DNA of 64,000 nt from Alicyclobacillaceae bacterium (GCA_029961045.1 JASBVN010000022.1:1-64000), one strand, 5' to 3'. Shown: positions 8,714 through 17,426, numbered from the stretch's first letter. Made by a program: numbers and translations. The notes: generated by a model from the sequence alone, not told the origin.

Positions 8714-9160
8714 ATGCAAACGCGAAGCGACACCAACGACAATGATAGAATTCATGAAATTTTGCGCACCCAAGAAGAGCTTCTGACGGAGATGCTCTCC
8801 TTGGGGGAACAGATTCTCTTGGGCCGGGAGCGGGGCCTGACGATCGACCAGATTTTGGCCGTGATGGACGCCAGGCGAAGTGCGTTTGTCCGGTTAAAAA
8901 AGGTGGAATTGCCGCAGAGCCTCCGGCTGGCGGATCTCGCAGACAGTGCCGATCCGGCCGTCCGGGAGGCGGCGGGCCGGGTACGGGCCCAATTTGAAGC
9001 GGTCATGGAACAGGATCAGCGGTTGCGGTTGCAACTGCAGAACCTGCTCGGTGAAGTGGGCGACGAGTTGCTCAAAATTCAACAATCTCTCCGGGCGGAA
9101 CGCGTGTACCGCCTCGAGAACCGAGCGGCGGACGGCGTGTTTTTCGACCGCCGGAGTTAA
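8714..9160 (+). CDS. fliT: FliT-like flagellar chaperone
   Basis: A 148-residue, mostly helical protein encoded directly after fliS, at the place of fliT in Bacillus. Heptad-like helices run through residues 15-45 (ILRTQEELLTEMLSLGEQIL) and 90-130. FliT and FlgN proteins are poorly conserved coiled-coil chaperones for FliD or hook-associated proteins, so the assignment leans on synteny as much as on sequence. The ATG follows GAGAGG. It is the last gene of the operon; a hairpin with a T-rich tail comes directly after it. Confidence 0.7.
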   Translation: MQTRSDTNDNDRIHEILRTQEELLTEMLSLGEQILLGRERGLTIDQILAVMDARRSAFVRLKKVELPQSLRLADLADSADPAVREAAGRVRAQFEAVMEQDQRLRLQLQNLLGEVGDELLKIQQSLRAERVYRLENRAADGVFFDRRS

Positions 9161-9161
9161 G

Positions 9162-9201
9162 GCCGGGCGGATTCCCGAAGGGCCTTCTCCGGCGTTTCTT
9201 T
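9162..9201 (+). terminator. Probable terminator of the flaG-fliT operon
   Basis: Outer stem GCCGG/CCGGC (9162-9166 with 9189-9193) and inner stem GAAG/CTTC, followed by GTTTCTTTTTG. It begins two bases after the fliT stop codon. Confidence 0.5.
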
Positions 9202-9210
9202 TTGTCCAGA

Positions 9211-9396
9211 TTATCCCCAACGGCCTGTGGATAAATTGGGGATGGTTTGGCGAGTTGTTCACACCCCCTTGTGGATAATGTGGATAACGAGCTTGGAAGT
9301 CCTATTAATCGGGAGTTGGGGTGTGGATAAGCTTGTGGGGAAATCGGTGGCTCACGCGGCCGGGAGCCCGCCGGTCGCTGTGGATTCTGTGGATAA
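9211..9396. promoter_or_regulatory. DnaA-box cluster
   Basis: Five perfect TGTGGATAA sites (reverse complement of the consensus DnaA box TTATCCACA) occur in one orientation at 9226-9234, 9270-9278, 9279-9287, 9322-9330 and 9388-9396. A 7-of-9 copy at 9379-9387 abuts the last box, and a one-mismatch box TTATCCCCA lies opposite at 9211-9219. Boxes 2 and 3 abut directly. No AT-rich unwinding tract or dnaA/dnaN gene is nearby, so a titration or DnaA-responsive regulatory site is more likely than an origin. The 380-bp gap between fliT and the cold-shock gene holds nothing else I can name. Confidence 0.8.
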
Positions 9397-9541
9397 CCCG
9401 GGCTGCGGGTAGAATCCGGGCGGGCGGGTATAGGGCGATTCCGGCCGGTGTAAACTACCCGGTAGCGCCACCATCGTCCGGGAGCCGACCGGATCCATCG
9501 GCGGGTGGCCGAAGTTATCACCGGGAGGAATGAAGGAATCG

Positions 9542-9745
9542 ATGCAAGGACGTGTCAAGTGGTTCAATTCGGACAAGGGTTACGGATTTATTTCACGGGA
9601 CGATGGGGAGGACGTGTTCGTACACTATTCGGCCATCCAGACCCCCGGCTTCCGGACGTTGACCGAAGGTCAACTGGTGGAATTCGACATCGTCCAAGGG
9701 GCTCGGGGACCTCAAGCGGCAAACGTCGTGCCGGTCGGTCCGTAG
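9542..9745 (+). CDS. Cold-shock domain protein
   Basis: A 67-residue cold-shock protein: one five-stranded OB fold that binds single-stranded RNA or DNA and melts RNA structure. Both nucleic-acid-binding motifs are present: RNP1 as KGYGFIS (with preceding VKWFNSD) and RNP2 as VFVHYSAI. The ATG at 9542 is preferred to one at 9530 because AAGGA lies four bases upstream and the product then starts MQGRVKWFN, as in other Csp proteins. It has its own strong terminator, so it is monocistronic. The DnaA-box cluster lies directly upstream. Confidence 0.93.
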   Translation: MQGRVKWFNSDKGYGFISRDDGEDVFVHYSAIQTPGFRTLTEGQLVEFDIVQGARGPQAANVVPVGP

Positions 9746-9761
9746 CCCTTTCCGGCGCTGG

Positions 9762-9811
9762 GCCCGGCGGTCCGGACGCAGGTCCGGTCTCCGCCGGGCT
9801 TGTTTTTGTTT
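9762..9811 (+). terminator. Strong rho-independent terminator of the csp gene
   Basis: GCCCGGCGG (9762-9770) pairs with CCGCCGGGC (9791-9799). An inner stem CCGGAC/GTCCGG (9772-9777 with 9782-9787) sits inside. The tail is TTGTTTTTGTTT. Confidence 0.85.
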
Positions 9812-9924
9812 CTGTGACAGGGCGGTGGAAAATCCGGCAAATTCTCTTGACCGGGGTTGAATCGGCAGGATTTTATGCGATCTTATGGAATATTGAATAC
9901 ACCACGGAAGGGAGGAAGGCCCCC

Positions 9925-10491
9925 ATGAGAATTCATGTTCGCGGAGACAACCTCGCCGTGACCGACGCGTTGAAAGATTACGCCGTTCGCAAGGTGGGGC
10001 GCTTGGAAAAGTATTTCGAGGCGCCCGCCGATCAGGACGTCTACGTGACCCTGTCGGTGCTGCGGGGTCAACACAAGGTCGAAGTGACGATGACTCTCGG
10101 CGGGATCGTATTCCGTGCCGAGGAGAAATCGGGGGATATGTACAGCTCCCTGGATTTGGTTGTGGATAAGTTGGTCTCCCAGATCGAGCGGCACAAGACG
10201 AAGATCAACCGGCGTTTCCGCCAGGAGGGCATCCGGACGCTCTTGAAAGAATCGGTTTCCGAATCGGCCTCCGATCTCCGGGGGGACGCGCCGCCGGAAA
10301 AGGAGGAAACCGGGGAAGTGGTTCGGGTGAAGCGGTTTCCGGTCAAACCCATGCAAGTGGAAGAGGCCATTTTGCAGATGGACCTGTTGGGACACGATTT
10401 CTTCGTCTTCGCCAATGCCGAGACGGACCAGGTCAACGTGGTGTACCGCCGGAAAGACGGCCATTACGGCCTGATTGAGCCGGAGTTCTGA
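9925..10491 (+). CDS. hpf: Ribosome hibernation promoting factor, long form
   Basis: A 188-residue long-form HPF, which dimerises 70S ribosomes into inactive 100S particles in stationary phase. The N-terminal S30AE domain (about residues 1-100: RIHVRGDNLAVTDALKDYAV) binds the decoding channel. A charged linker leads to the C-terminal dimerisation domain (about 130-188: KRFPVKPMQVEEAILQMDLL, then VNVVYRRKDGHYGLIEPEF). The ATG at 9925 follows GGAAGGGAGG. Its position before secA and prfB matches Bacillus yvyD. A terminator follows, so it is probably transcribed alone. Confidence 0.96.
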   Translation: MRIHVRGDNLAVTDALKDYAVRKVGRLEKYFEAPADQDVYVTLSVLRGQHKVEVTMTLGGIVFRAEEKSGDMYSSLDLVVDKLVSQIERHKTKINRRFRQEGIRTLLKESVSESASDLRGDAPPEKEETGEVVRVKRFPVKPMQVEEAILQMDLLGHDFFVFANAETDQVNVVYRRKDGHYGLIEPEF

Positions 10492-10534
10492 CCGGGAAGG
10501 GTGCCGGAAAGCGGCGCTCCGGGCGTGTTTGCGG

Positions 10535-10562
10535 ACGGGGGAGGCCAGCCTCCCCCGTTTTG
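10535..10562 (+). terminator. Rho-independent terminator of hpf
   Basis: Perfect 10-bp stem ACGGGGGAGG/CCTCCCCCGT (10535-10544 with 10549-10558), loop CCAG, then a short T run. Confidence 0.85.
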
Positions 10563-10729
10563 ATGCGCGCCGGCGCGCGGGAACCGGCCGGTGGACTGGC
10601 TTTCTCTTACAAAACGTGATACAATGACTGTCTGAAACGACCGCCGGCCGGTGCGGCTGCCTGCGGGCCGGCGGGATATCGCCTTGGCCGGAGGCGGGCA
10701 GAGGCGGAGAGGAGAAAGGAGTGGTCCTG

Positions 10730-13240
10730 TTGCTGGGACTCCTCAAAAAAATTGTCGGCGGTTCCAACGAACGGGAACTGAAGCGGTTATATCCCATCGT
10801 CGACCGGATCAACGCCCTTGAACCCGAGGTTCAAGGGCTTTCGGATGACCAACTGCGGGCAAAGACGTCGGAGTTCAAAGAGCGGTACGCCAACGGGGAA
10901 CACCTGGACGACCTGCTGCCCGAAGCCTTCGCCGTGGTGCGCGAAGCGGCCCGGCGGGTTTTGGGCATGCGGCATTTTGACGTCCAGTTGCTCGGCGGGA
11001 TCGTCCTCCACCAGGGGCGGGTGGCCGAAATGAAAACCGGGGAAGGGAAAACCCTGGTGGCCACGTTGCCCTCCTATCTCAACGCCCTGACGGGCCAGGG
11101 CGTGCACGTCGTGACGGTGAACGATTATTTGGCCCGCCGCGACTCCGAATGGATGGGCCAGATCCACCGGTTCCTCGGCCTCACGGTGGGGCTCAACATT
11201 CCGGGGATGAGCCACAGCGAAAAGCAAGCCGCATACCGGGCGGACATCACCTACGGGACGAACAACGAATTCGGCTTCGACTATCTGCGGGACAACATGG
11301 TCATGTACAAGGAACAGATGGTGCAGCGCCCGCTGTACTACGCCATCGTCGACGAGGTGGACAGCATTCTCATCGACGAGGCGAGAACGCCCTTGATCAT
11401 CTCCGGACCGGCGGAAAAATCCACCGACCTGTACGTCCGGGCGAATCTGTTCGTCGCGAATCTGACTCCGGGCGAGGATTATGTCGTCGACGAGAAGGCC
11501 AAATCGGTGACCCTGACGGAACAAGGGGTCCAAAAGGCGGAGCGGTTTTTCAACCTCCAGAACTTGTACGACCACGCCAACGTGACCATTCACCACCACA
11601 TCACCCAAGCCCTCAAGGCCCACGGCCTGTTTAAGCGGGACCGGGATTACGTGGTGCAAAACGGCGAGGTCATCATCGTCGACGAATTCACCGGCCGCCT
11701 CATGTACGGCCGGCGGTATTCGGAGGGCCTGCACCAGGCCATCGAGGCCAAAGAAGGAGTGCGGATTCAGAACGAGAGCAAGACGCTCGCGACGATTACC
11801 CTGCAGAACTACTTCCGCATGTACAAAAAGCTGGCCGGCATGACCGGCACCGCCAAAACGGAAGAAGAGGAGCTCCGGAGCATCTACGGGATGGACGTGG
11901 TGGTCATTCCCACGAACAAGCCCATGATCCGGGTCGATCTCCCCGACGTGGTCTACAAGACCGAGCGGGCCAAGTTTCGGGCGGTGGTGGAAGAGATCGC
12001 CCGCCGGCACGCCACCGGCCAGCCGGTTCTCGTGGGGACGACCTCCATCGAGAAATCGGAGATGCTGTCGGAGATGCTCAAGAAGCGCGGCATCAAGCAC
12101 CAGGTGCTCAACGCCAAACACCACGAGCGGGAGGCGGAGATCGTCGCCAAGGCGGGTCAGAAGGGCGCGGTGACCATCGCCACCAACATGGCCGGCCGCG
12201 GGACGGACATCATCCTCGGGGAAGGTGTCGCCGAACTCGGCGGTCTGCATATTATTGGGACGGAGCGCCACGAGAGCCGGCGGATCGACAACCAGCTCCG
12301 CGGGCGCGCCGGCCGCCAGGGAGACCCGGGATCCTCCCAATTTTTCCTTTCCCTCGAGGACGATCTGATGCGCCTGTTCGGCTCCGAGAGCACCATGGCG
12401 ATCATGGATCGCTTGGGCCTGGAGGAAGATCAGCCCATCGAAAGCCGGCTGGTCACCCGGGCCATCGAGAGCGCCCAGAAAAAAGTGGAAGGGAACAATT
12501 TCGACCTCCGCAAGCACGTCCTGAAGTACGACGACGTCATGAACCAGCAGCGGGAAATCATGTACAAGCAGCGCCGGGAGATTCTCGAACGGGAGAACCT
12601 CCGGGACGTGGTCGTCGGCATGATCGAGGATCTGATCGATTGGATGCTGGATACCTACGCGCCGGAGGATCAAATTCCGGAGGAATGGGATTTGACGGGG
12701 CTTTACGAATACGCCGAGCACACCTTCCTCCTGCCGGGTGCCTTGTCGGTGGAACAACTCCAGGGCAAGAGCCGCGAGGAAATCCGGGAGATCCTGTTGG
12801 AAGCCGTCAACCGGCAGTATGACCAGCGCGAACAGCAGCTCGGCCCGATGATGCGGGAATTCGAACGGGTGGTGTTGCTCCGGGCCGTCGACAGCAAGTG
12901 GATGGACCACATCGATGCGATGGACCATCTCCGGCAGGGGATCCACCTGCGCGCATACGGCCAGCGCGACCCCCTCGTCGAGTATAAGTTCGAGGGCTTC
13001 CAGATGTTCGAAGAAATGATCCACAGCATCCGCGAAGAGGTGGCGACGTATATTTTCAAGGCGTACGTGGCGGTGGAACAGGCGGTGCCGGTTCAGAGCC
13101 AGGTGGTGGTCCAGGGAGAAGCGGTTTCCCCGAAGGACGACGGGGTGAAAAAGCCCGTGGTCAACCGGGAGCAGGTCGGACGGAACGACCTGTGTCCCTG
13201 CGGAAGCGGAAAGAAATACAAAAAATGTCACGGCTCATGA
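10730..13240 (+). CDS. secA: Preprotein translocase ATPase SecA
   Basis: SecA, about 836 residues, is the ATPase motor that drives unfolded preproteins through SecYEG. The DEAD-like motor is complete: Walker A in [14 protein letters not shown], Walker B region [19 protein letters not shown], and motif VI in [20 protein letters not shown]. The C-terminus ends in the SEC-C zinc motif [13 protein letters not shown], which contacts SecB or ribosomes. I favour the TTG at 10730 because AAGGAG lies eight bases upstream and the product starts MLGLLKKIV; a GTG at 10721 overlaps that ribosome site. A TACAAT -10-like element lies at 10620-10625. Confidence 0.98.
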   Translation: MLGLLKKIVGGSNERELKRLYPIVDRINALEPEVQGLSDDQLRAKTSEFKERYANGEHLDDLLPEAFAVVREAARRVLGMRHFDVQLLGGIVLHQGRVAEMKTGEGKTLVATLPSYLNALTGQGVHVVTVNDYLARRDSEWMGQIHRFLGLTVGLNIPGMSHSEKQAAYRADITYGTNNEFGFDYLRDNMVMYKEQMVQRPLYYAIVDEVDSILIDEARTPLIISGPAEKSTDLYVRANLFVANLTPGEDYVVDEKAKSVTLTEQGVQKAERFFNLQNLYDHANVTIHHHITQALKAHGLFKRDRDYVVQNGEVIIVDEFTGRLMYGRRYSEGLHQAIEAKEGVRIQNESKTLATITLQNYFRMYKKLAGMTGTAKTEEEELRSIYGMDVVVIPTNKPMIRVDLPDVVYKTERAKFRAVVEEIARRHATGQPVLVGTTSIEKSEMLSEMLKKRGIKHQVLNAKHHEREAEIVAKAGQKGAVTIATNMAGRGTDIILGEGVAELGGLHIIGTERHESRRIDNQLRGRAGRQGDPGSSQFFLSLEDDLMRLFGSESTMAIMDRLGLEEDQPIESRLVTRAIESAQKKVEGNNFDLRKHVLKYDDVMNQQREIMYKQRREILERENLRDVVVGMIEDLIDWMLDTYAPEDQIPEEWDLTGLYEYAEHTFLLPGALSVEQLQGKSREEIREILLEAVNRQYDQREQQLGPMMREFERVVLLRAVDSKWMDHIDAMDHLRQGIHLRAYGQRDPLVEYKFEGFQMFEEMIHSIREEVATYIFKAYVAVEQAVPVQSQVVVQGEAVSPKDDGVKKPVVNREQVGRNDLCPCGSGKKYKKCHGS

Positions 13241-13252
13241 GGTGGTTTTTCA

Positions 13253-14402
13253 ATGGCCCAGACGTTCGGCGAACTCCGTCAGGCGCTCCAGGAAGCGGGG
13301 AAGCGCCTCGACGAAATCGGGAGGTCTCTTTGACCTCCCCGGAAAAAAAGCGCAAATCGCGGCTTTGGAGGAGCAGATGGCGGCTCCCGGTTTCTGGGAC
13401 GACCAGGAGGGCGCCCAGAAGGTGATCACCGAGGCGAATCGCCTCAAGGATTTGGTGGAACGGGTCGAAACCCTCCGGGCCCGCCTCGACGATTTGGAAG
13501 TGCTGTGGGAATTGGGGCACGAGGAGGGCGACGAGAGCGTCCTCCGGGAAATCGAAGACGGCCTCGAGAAAGTGCAGCGCCAGATGGCCGATTTTGAGCT
13601 GGAATTGATGCTCAGCGGTCCTTACGACAAAAATAACGCGATTGTCGAGCTGCATCCCGGGGCGGGGGGGACCGAGTCCCAAGACTGGGCGGCGATGTTG
13701 CTGCGCATGTACACCCGCTGGGCGGAGTCCCGGGGTTACAAGGTCGAAGTCCTCGACTACCTCCCGGGCGAGGAAGCCGGGGTGAAAAGCGTCACGTTGC
13801 TCATCAAGGGGCACAATGCCTACGGCTATTTGAAGGCGGAACGGGGGGTGCACCGGCTCGTCCGCATTTCCCCCTTCGACGCGTCGGGGCGGCGCCACAC
13901 CAGTTTCGCCTCCGTCGACGTCCTGCCCGAATTGGACGACGACGTCGAGGTGGAAATCCGGCCGGAGGACCTCAAGATCGACACCTACCGGTCCAGCGGC
14001 GCCGGAGGGCAACACGTCAACACCACCGACTCGGCGGTGCGGATCACCCACATTCCCACCGGCATCGTGGTCACCTGCCAGTCCGAGCGGTCCCAGATCA
14101 AAAACCGGGCCACGGCGATGAAGATTCTCGCCGCCCGGCTCTATGAACGGCGCCGCCGGGAACAAGAACAGCAAATTGCGGCCCTGCGCGGGGAACAAAA
14201 GGAAATCGCGTGGGGAAGCCAGATCCGTTCTTACGTGTTCCACCCTTATTCCCTCGTCAAGGATCACCGGACGGGGGTCGAGGTCGGCAATGTCCAGGCG
14301 GTGATGGACGGCGAGATCGACGAATTCATCGACGCCTGGCTGAGAAAACAGGTGGCAGACCGGCTGGAGGGCGGGGAGGAGTCCGCGGCGGCGTCCCGGT
14401 AA
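13253..14402 (+). CDS. prfB: Peptide chain release factor 2, programmed +1 frameshift
   Basis: RF2 recognises UGA and UAA stops and triggers peptide release. It is encoded in two frames. The first 26 codons start at ATG 13253 and end at an in-frame TGA (13331-13333) in the context GGGAGG-tct-CTT-TGA-C. A +1 slip at CTT continues in the downstream frame from GAC at 13332, giving about 382 residues. The codon-recognition SPF motif is at about 206-208 and the catalytic GGQ at about 251-253 ([20 protein letters not shown]). It lies 12 bases after secA, as in Bacillus. Confidence 0.97.
13323..13334 (+). promoter_or_regulatory. prfB autoregulatory frameshift site
   Basis: The Shine-Dalgarno-like GGGAGG (13319-13324) sits three bases before CTT TGA C (13328-13334). 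This is the classic RF2 recoding signal: low RF2 slows termination at UGA and favours the +1 slip. Confidence 0.93.
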
Positions 14403-14407
14403 GGCGC

Positions 14408-14455
14408 GGCGGGCTCCGGAGGCCCGGGCGGCCGGACTCCCGCCTTCCCGTTTTT
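14408..14455 (+). terminator. Probable terminator of secA-prfB
   Basis: GGCGGG (14408-14413) pairs with CCCGCC (14439-14444), with an inner TCCGG/CCGGA stem after a small internal loop, followed by TTCCCGTTTTT. Confidence 0.55.
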
Positions 14456-14476
14456 CGGAGTTCCTTTCTTCATTTG

Positions 14477-14505
14477 TTGATTTCTGTTCCCGTATCCGTT
14501 ATTAT
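14477..14505 (+). promoter_or_regulatory. Sigma-A promoter of the tRNA gene
   Basis: -35 TTGATT (14477-14482), 17-bp spacer, -10 TATTAT (14500-14505). The predicted start point is about 12 bases before the mature tRNA 5' end. Confidence 0.7.
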
Positions 14506-14524
14506 AGACATGAGTTACCTTCGC

Positions 14525-14601
14525 GGGCCCATAGCTCAGTTGGTCAGAGCCGCCGGCTCATAACCGGATGGTCCCAGGTTCGAGTCCTGGTGGGCCCACC
14601 A
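14525..14601 (+). tRNA. tRNA with CAT anticodon (elongator Met or lysidine Ile2)
   Basis: A 77-base cloverleaf with acceptor stem GGGCCCA/TGGGCCC, a standard D-arm, anticodon loop CTCATAA (anticodon 14559-14561), T-arm GGTTCGAGTCC and an encoded CCA end. The anticodon stem lacks the three G-C pairs of initiator tRNA, so it is either elongator tRNA-Met or tRNA-Ile2 whose C34 is modified to lysidine. The first anticodon-stem pair (14552 with 14568) looks mismatched. It is a single tRNA, not part of a cluster. Confidence 0.93.
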
Positions 14602-14610
14602 AATCGAAGG

Positions 14611-14632
14611 CGGCGTTCAACGCCGTTTTTTT
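14611..14632 (+). terminator. Terminator of the tRNA gene
   Basis: Stem CGGCG/CGCCG (14611-14615 with 14621-14625) with loop TTCAA, followed by seven T residues, ten bases after the tRNA 3' end. Confidence 0.8.
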
Positions 14633-14686
14633 CGGCCCCCGTTTTCACAGTCGTGAAATTGGAGCGGAACCGGGGCGGAGGAGATC

Positions 14687-15121
14687 TTACGACGACCCGT
14701 TCCCGGCGTCGAAATCCCTCCTCCACATGCGCTCCAGCCATTTCTCCATTTGCTCCGGCGGGACGTGCGCCTCCTGAAGCCGTTTGGCCAAGTGCAGGTA
14801 AGGAGCCGCGTCCTCCCGGGCGACAAAACTCCGGATCTCTTCCGGCAAGTGCTCCAAGGTGGCGCGTTCCGGACGTTCCGGCGACAGGGCGGCCAGCCGG
14901 CGCACCGTTTCCGCGTCCGGGTCGTCCAGAAAGGTCCAGAGGGGGACTTCGAGGGCTTCGGCGAGGCGGACCGCCACCATGAAGGACGGTTTGGTTCGAG
15001 TTCCCCGCTCCAGAGAGGAGATATGGCTGATGGACAGTCCCGAACGGGCCGCCAACTGTTCGAGGGTCCAGCCCCGGTTCGTCCGAAGTTGCTTCAATTT
15101 TGCACCAAACGTGTAGTTCAT
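14687..15121 (-). CDS. XRE family transcriptional regulator
   Basis: A 144-residue DNA-binding protein. The N-terminal XRE-type helix-turn-helix covers about residues 5-60 (LKQLRTNRGWTLEQLAARSG, then SISHISSLERGTRTKPSF). The remaining C-terminal part is charged and helical, without a domain I recognise, and may mediate dimerisation. The ATG at 15121 is preferred because AAGG lies about nine bases upstream; an ATG at 15130 overlaps that site. It is divergent from a second, shorter XRE gene at 15278, so the shared upstream region may be cross-regulated. Targets are unknown. Confidence 0.85.
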   Translation of the reverse strand: MNYTFGAKLKQLRTNRGWTLEQLAARSGLSISHISSLERGTRTKPSFMVAVRLAEALEVPLWTFLDDPDAETVRRLAALSPERPERATLEHLPEEIRSFVAREDAAPYLHLAKRLQEAHVPPEQMEKWLERMWRRDFDAGNGSS

Positions 15122-15277
15122 CGGGATCATCCTTGATGGCTAGGCGTTTTGATCCCAGTATACCGGTTCTCTACACTTGTGTAAACCGAGGCCGGCTCTC
15201 CCGGGCTGGCTTTTTTACCCGATTCGATTCTCCAGTCGTGAAAATTTCGGGCGGATCGCAATGGGGGAGGGATTCCC

Positions 15278-15493
15278 GTGACCGGGAAACGGGTGATCGG
15301 AGAACGCCTCAAAGAGTTGAGGCTGGAGCGCGGCTTGACAGTGAAGGAACTGGCGGAGCGGGCCGGGGTCTCCCAAAGTTATGTCTACGCCGTCGAGGCG
15401 GGGACTCGCGGCAGTCAAGTGGACAAGCTCGTGCGCATCGCCAAGGCGTTGGGGGTGGATCTGTCGACTCTCATCGGGGAAGGAGGGAATTGA
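15278..15493 (+). CDS. Small XRE family regulator, HTH domain only
   Basis: A 71-residue protein consisting almost wholly of one XRE helix-turn-helix: ERLKELRLERGLTVKELAER, then VSQSYVYAVEAGTRGSQVDK, ending with LGVDLSTLIGEG. It has no effector or multimerisation domain. The GTG at 15278 follows GGGGGAGGG. It resembles minimal SinR-like or prophage-type repressors, but no prophage genes are nearby. It is divergent from the XRE gene at 14687 and lies upstream of an enoyl-CoA hydratase gene with a 65-base gap. Confidence 0.85.
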   Translation: MTGKRVIGERLKELRLERGLTVKELAERAGVSQSYVYAVEAGTRGSQVDKLVRIAKALGVDLSTLIGEGGN

Positions 15494-15558
15494 ACGACCG
15501 GTCGATTGTGCCTCCGGCCGGGAGGGGCTATACTGGAGGTGACCGATGAAAGGGAGAG

Positions 15559-16347
15559 GTGAACGCCGTGGGTGATGTCGTGTTGTACGAGGTGAGGGAA
15601 GGGGTCGGGACCGTTACGATCAACCGGCCCGAAGTGCTCAATGCTTTGACGGACGAAGTGTTGAGCGGAATGACCTCGGCGCTGGCGGAAGCGGAGCGGG
15701 ACGAACGGGTCCGCTGCGTGGTGATCACCGGAGCAGGCAACGGCTTTTCGGCCGGCCTGGATTTGCGGCAGGCCAGTCCGAGCGCCATGCAGAACATCGA
15801 CCTGCATGTGCGGCGGGATTTCAACCCGTTGATTATGAAAATCCACCATATGCCCAAACCCGTTCTGGCAGCGGTGGGCGGCGTCGCGGCGGGAGCCGGG
15901 TTGGGGCTGGCTCTGGCTGCGGATCTCCGGATCGCCTCCAGCGACGCGCGTTTTGTGATGGCATTCATCCGGATCGGACTGGTGCCGGATTCGGGAACCA
16001 GCTATTTCTTGCCCCGGCTGGTCGGGTTGGGCCGGGCCATGGAGCTGGCGCTGACGGGCGAGATCCTGGAGGCCGGGGAAGCCCATCGCATCGGGTTGGT
16101 CAATCGCGTGGTGCCGCCGGAGCGGCTGAAGGAGGAAACCGAGGCCCTGGCGCGGCGGCTGGCTCAGGGGCCGACGTATGCCATGGGATTGACCAAACAG
16201 ATGATGTACGAAGGAGCCGGCGGCAGCCTGTCCGACGCCCTGGACCGCGAAGCGGCTTTCCAGGCCCGGGCGGCCTTAAGCGGGGATTTTGCCGAAGGAG
16301 TGCGCGCGTTCCTGGAAAAGCGCAAACCGGAATTTCGCGGACGGTAA
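15559..16347 (+). CDS. Enoyl-CoA hydratase/isomerase family protein
   Basis: A 262-residue crotonase-fold enzyme that acts on acyl-CoA thioesters. The oxyanion-hole segments are visible: GNGFSAGLDLRQA and the glycine-rich AVGGVAAGAGLGLALAADLR. The second acid/base region reads IGLVPDSGTSYFLPRLVG, where many hydratases have Glu; an Asp there, as in PaaG-type isomerases, suggests ring- or double-bond isomerisation. The exact substrate cannot be fixed. The GTG at 15559 follows AAAGGGAGAGG. It appears monocistronic, with a terminator hairpin just after the stop codon. Confidence 0.87.
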   Translation: MNAVGDVVLYEVREGVGTVTINRPEVLNALTDEVLSGMTSALAEAERDERVRCVVITGAGNGFSAGLDLRQASPSAMQNIDLHVRRDFNPLIMKIHHMPKPVLAAVGGVAAGAGLGLALAADLRIASSDARFVMAFIRIGLVPDSGTSYFLPRLVGLGRAMELALTGEILEAGEAHRIGLVNRVVPPERLKEETEALARRLAQGPTYAMGLTKQMMYEGAGGSLSDALDREAAFQARAALSGDFAEGVRAFLEKRKPEFRGR

Positions 16348-16357
16348 TCCTGAATTT

Positions 16358-16386
16358 CTCCGGAGCAAGCGCCCGGAGGGGTTTTC
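16358..16386 (+). terminator. Terminator of the enoyl-CoA hydratase gene
   Basis: Stem CTCCGG/CCGGAG (16358-16363 with 16373-16378), then GGGTTTTCG. Confidence 0.6.
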
Positions 16387-16501
16387 GTGCGCTGGTGCTT
16401 TCCCCCGGTGATCCGGTACAATCATAGAGAAGAATGGTCACATATCGCTCGGAAACCGTGGTCCGCGGGGCCGCGGGCCGCTGCGGGTGGGGGGTCTTGG
16501 C

Positions 16502-16792
16502 ATGCCACTGGATAAGCTGCGGGACCGGACGGTGGATCAACTGTTCGAGGCGATCCTCCAATTGCGGACGGTGGAAGAGTGCTACCGTTTTTTTGACGAT
16601 TTGTGCACGGTGAACGAGGTCCAAGCGCTGGCCCAACGGCTGGAAGTGGCCCGCATGTTGCGCCAGGGATCCACTTACAGTCAAATCGAAGCCCGGACGG
16701 GCGCGAGTACCGCCACCATCAGCCGGGTGAAGCGGTGCTTGAACTACGGAACGGACGGATACGATCTCGTGTTGAGCCGGCTCAACCGGTAA
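16502..16792 (+). CDS. yerC: YerC/YecD family TrpR-related protein
   Basis: A 96-residue all-helical protein of the YerC/YecD family, related to the Trp repressor fold. Signature stretches are RTVEECYRFFDDLCTVNEVQ, LAQRLEVARMLRQGSTYSQI and the putative recognition helix TGASTATISRVKRCLNYG. It is expected to bind DNA, but no target is established here. The ATG at 16502 gives the normal family length. yerC lies near pcrA and ligA in Bacillus subtilis as well, so this is conserved synteny. A TACAAT -10-like element lies at 16417-16422. Confidence 0.9.
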   Translation: MPLDKLRDRTVDQLFEAILQLRTVEECYRFFDDLCTVNEVQALAQRLEVARMLRQGSTYSQIEARTGASTATISRVKRCLNYGTDGYDLVLSRLNR

Positions 16793-16900
16793 CGGCCGGA
16801 CGCGGGCGGACGGCCGGTGTGCCTGCGGAGGCGGTCGAATCGCCCAGGTATGAGCGCCCCTTTCAGGCCGCAGAATAGGCTTGAAAGGAGGCGAAACCCC

Positions 16901-17263
16901 ATGGCATATGCCATTTTTTGGACCATCGTCGTCATTGCGGCGGCCGTTGCTCTGGCGTACCTCTTTTCTCAGCCGGCAGAGGATGAGGGGCGCCGGACGG
17001 CTGCCCGGTTGAAAAACAGGGAATCGATCGATACGGAGTTCGGGGAGAGTCCGGGGGCCGGCGAAGCGGGCGGGCGGTCCGGAGAACGGACCCGCGCCGC
17101 GGACCGGACGGAGTCTTGGAACGAAGGGACGCCCTCCGGCGGCGTCGCGGGTTCCGGGGCCGCGCAAGCGCCCCGGCCGGAGGGACAGAGCGGGCGTCCC
17201 AATGAGGCGGAGGCGGCGGCCAGGGCGGCCCCGGGAGAGCGAAACACCCGTCCCGGCGAATAG
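16901..17263 (+). CDS. Single-pass membrane protein with disordered tail
   Basis: A 120-residue protein of unknown function. The first 24 residues form one hydrophobic helix (YAIFWTIVVIAAAVALAYLF). The rest is polar, rich in Gly, Ala, Glu and Arg, and almost certainly disordered (for example RSGERTRAADRTESW). The start is firmly set by GAAAGGAGG upstream of ATG 16901. No family is recognised; coding potential rests on the excellent ribosome site and the clear membrane helix. It sits between yerC and pcrA. Confidence 0.6.
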   Translation: MAYAIFWTIVVIAAAVALAYLFSQPAEDEGRRTAARLKNRESIDTEFGESPGAGEAGGRSGERTRAADRTESWNEGTPSGGVAGSGAAQAPRPEGQSGRPNEAEAAARAAPGERNTRPGE

Positions 17264-17417
17264 CCGCGGGGCGGGTTCGGCACTTGCGGACGGAAGTCCT
17301 CCGGGCGGCCCGGTCCGGAGGGCGGTCCGTTCGCGGTACGCACCTCGGTTTGCACGGGAGACGGCCGGAGGCGGTAGACCGGCCGTCGTCTTGTTATGCC
17401 GCCCTCTTGTGCCGTCT

Positions 17418-17426
17418 TGTTATAAT
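17418..17426 (+). promoter_or_regulatory. Extended -10 promoter upstream of pcrA
   Basis: TGTTATAAT: a consensus TATAAT (17421-17426) preceded by the extended TG element. No good -35 lies at the right spacing, which is typical for extended -10 promoters. Confidence 0.6.

Noticed and set aside
9211-9396. Chromosomal replication origin
   Set aside because: DnaA boxes are present but there is no AT-rich unwinding region and no dnaA, dnaN, gidA or parAB nearby.
13253-13340. Sequencing error or pseudogene in prfB
   Set aside because: The frame change sits exactly at the known RF2 recoding signal, and both halves are intact.
14525-14601. Initiator tRNA-fMet
   Set aside because: The anticodon stem lacks the three consecutive G-C pairs of initiator tRNA.
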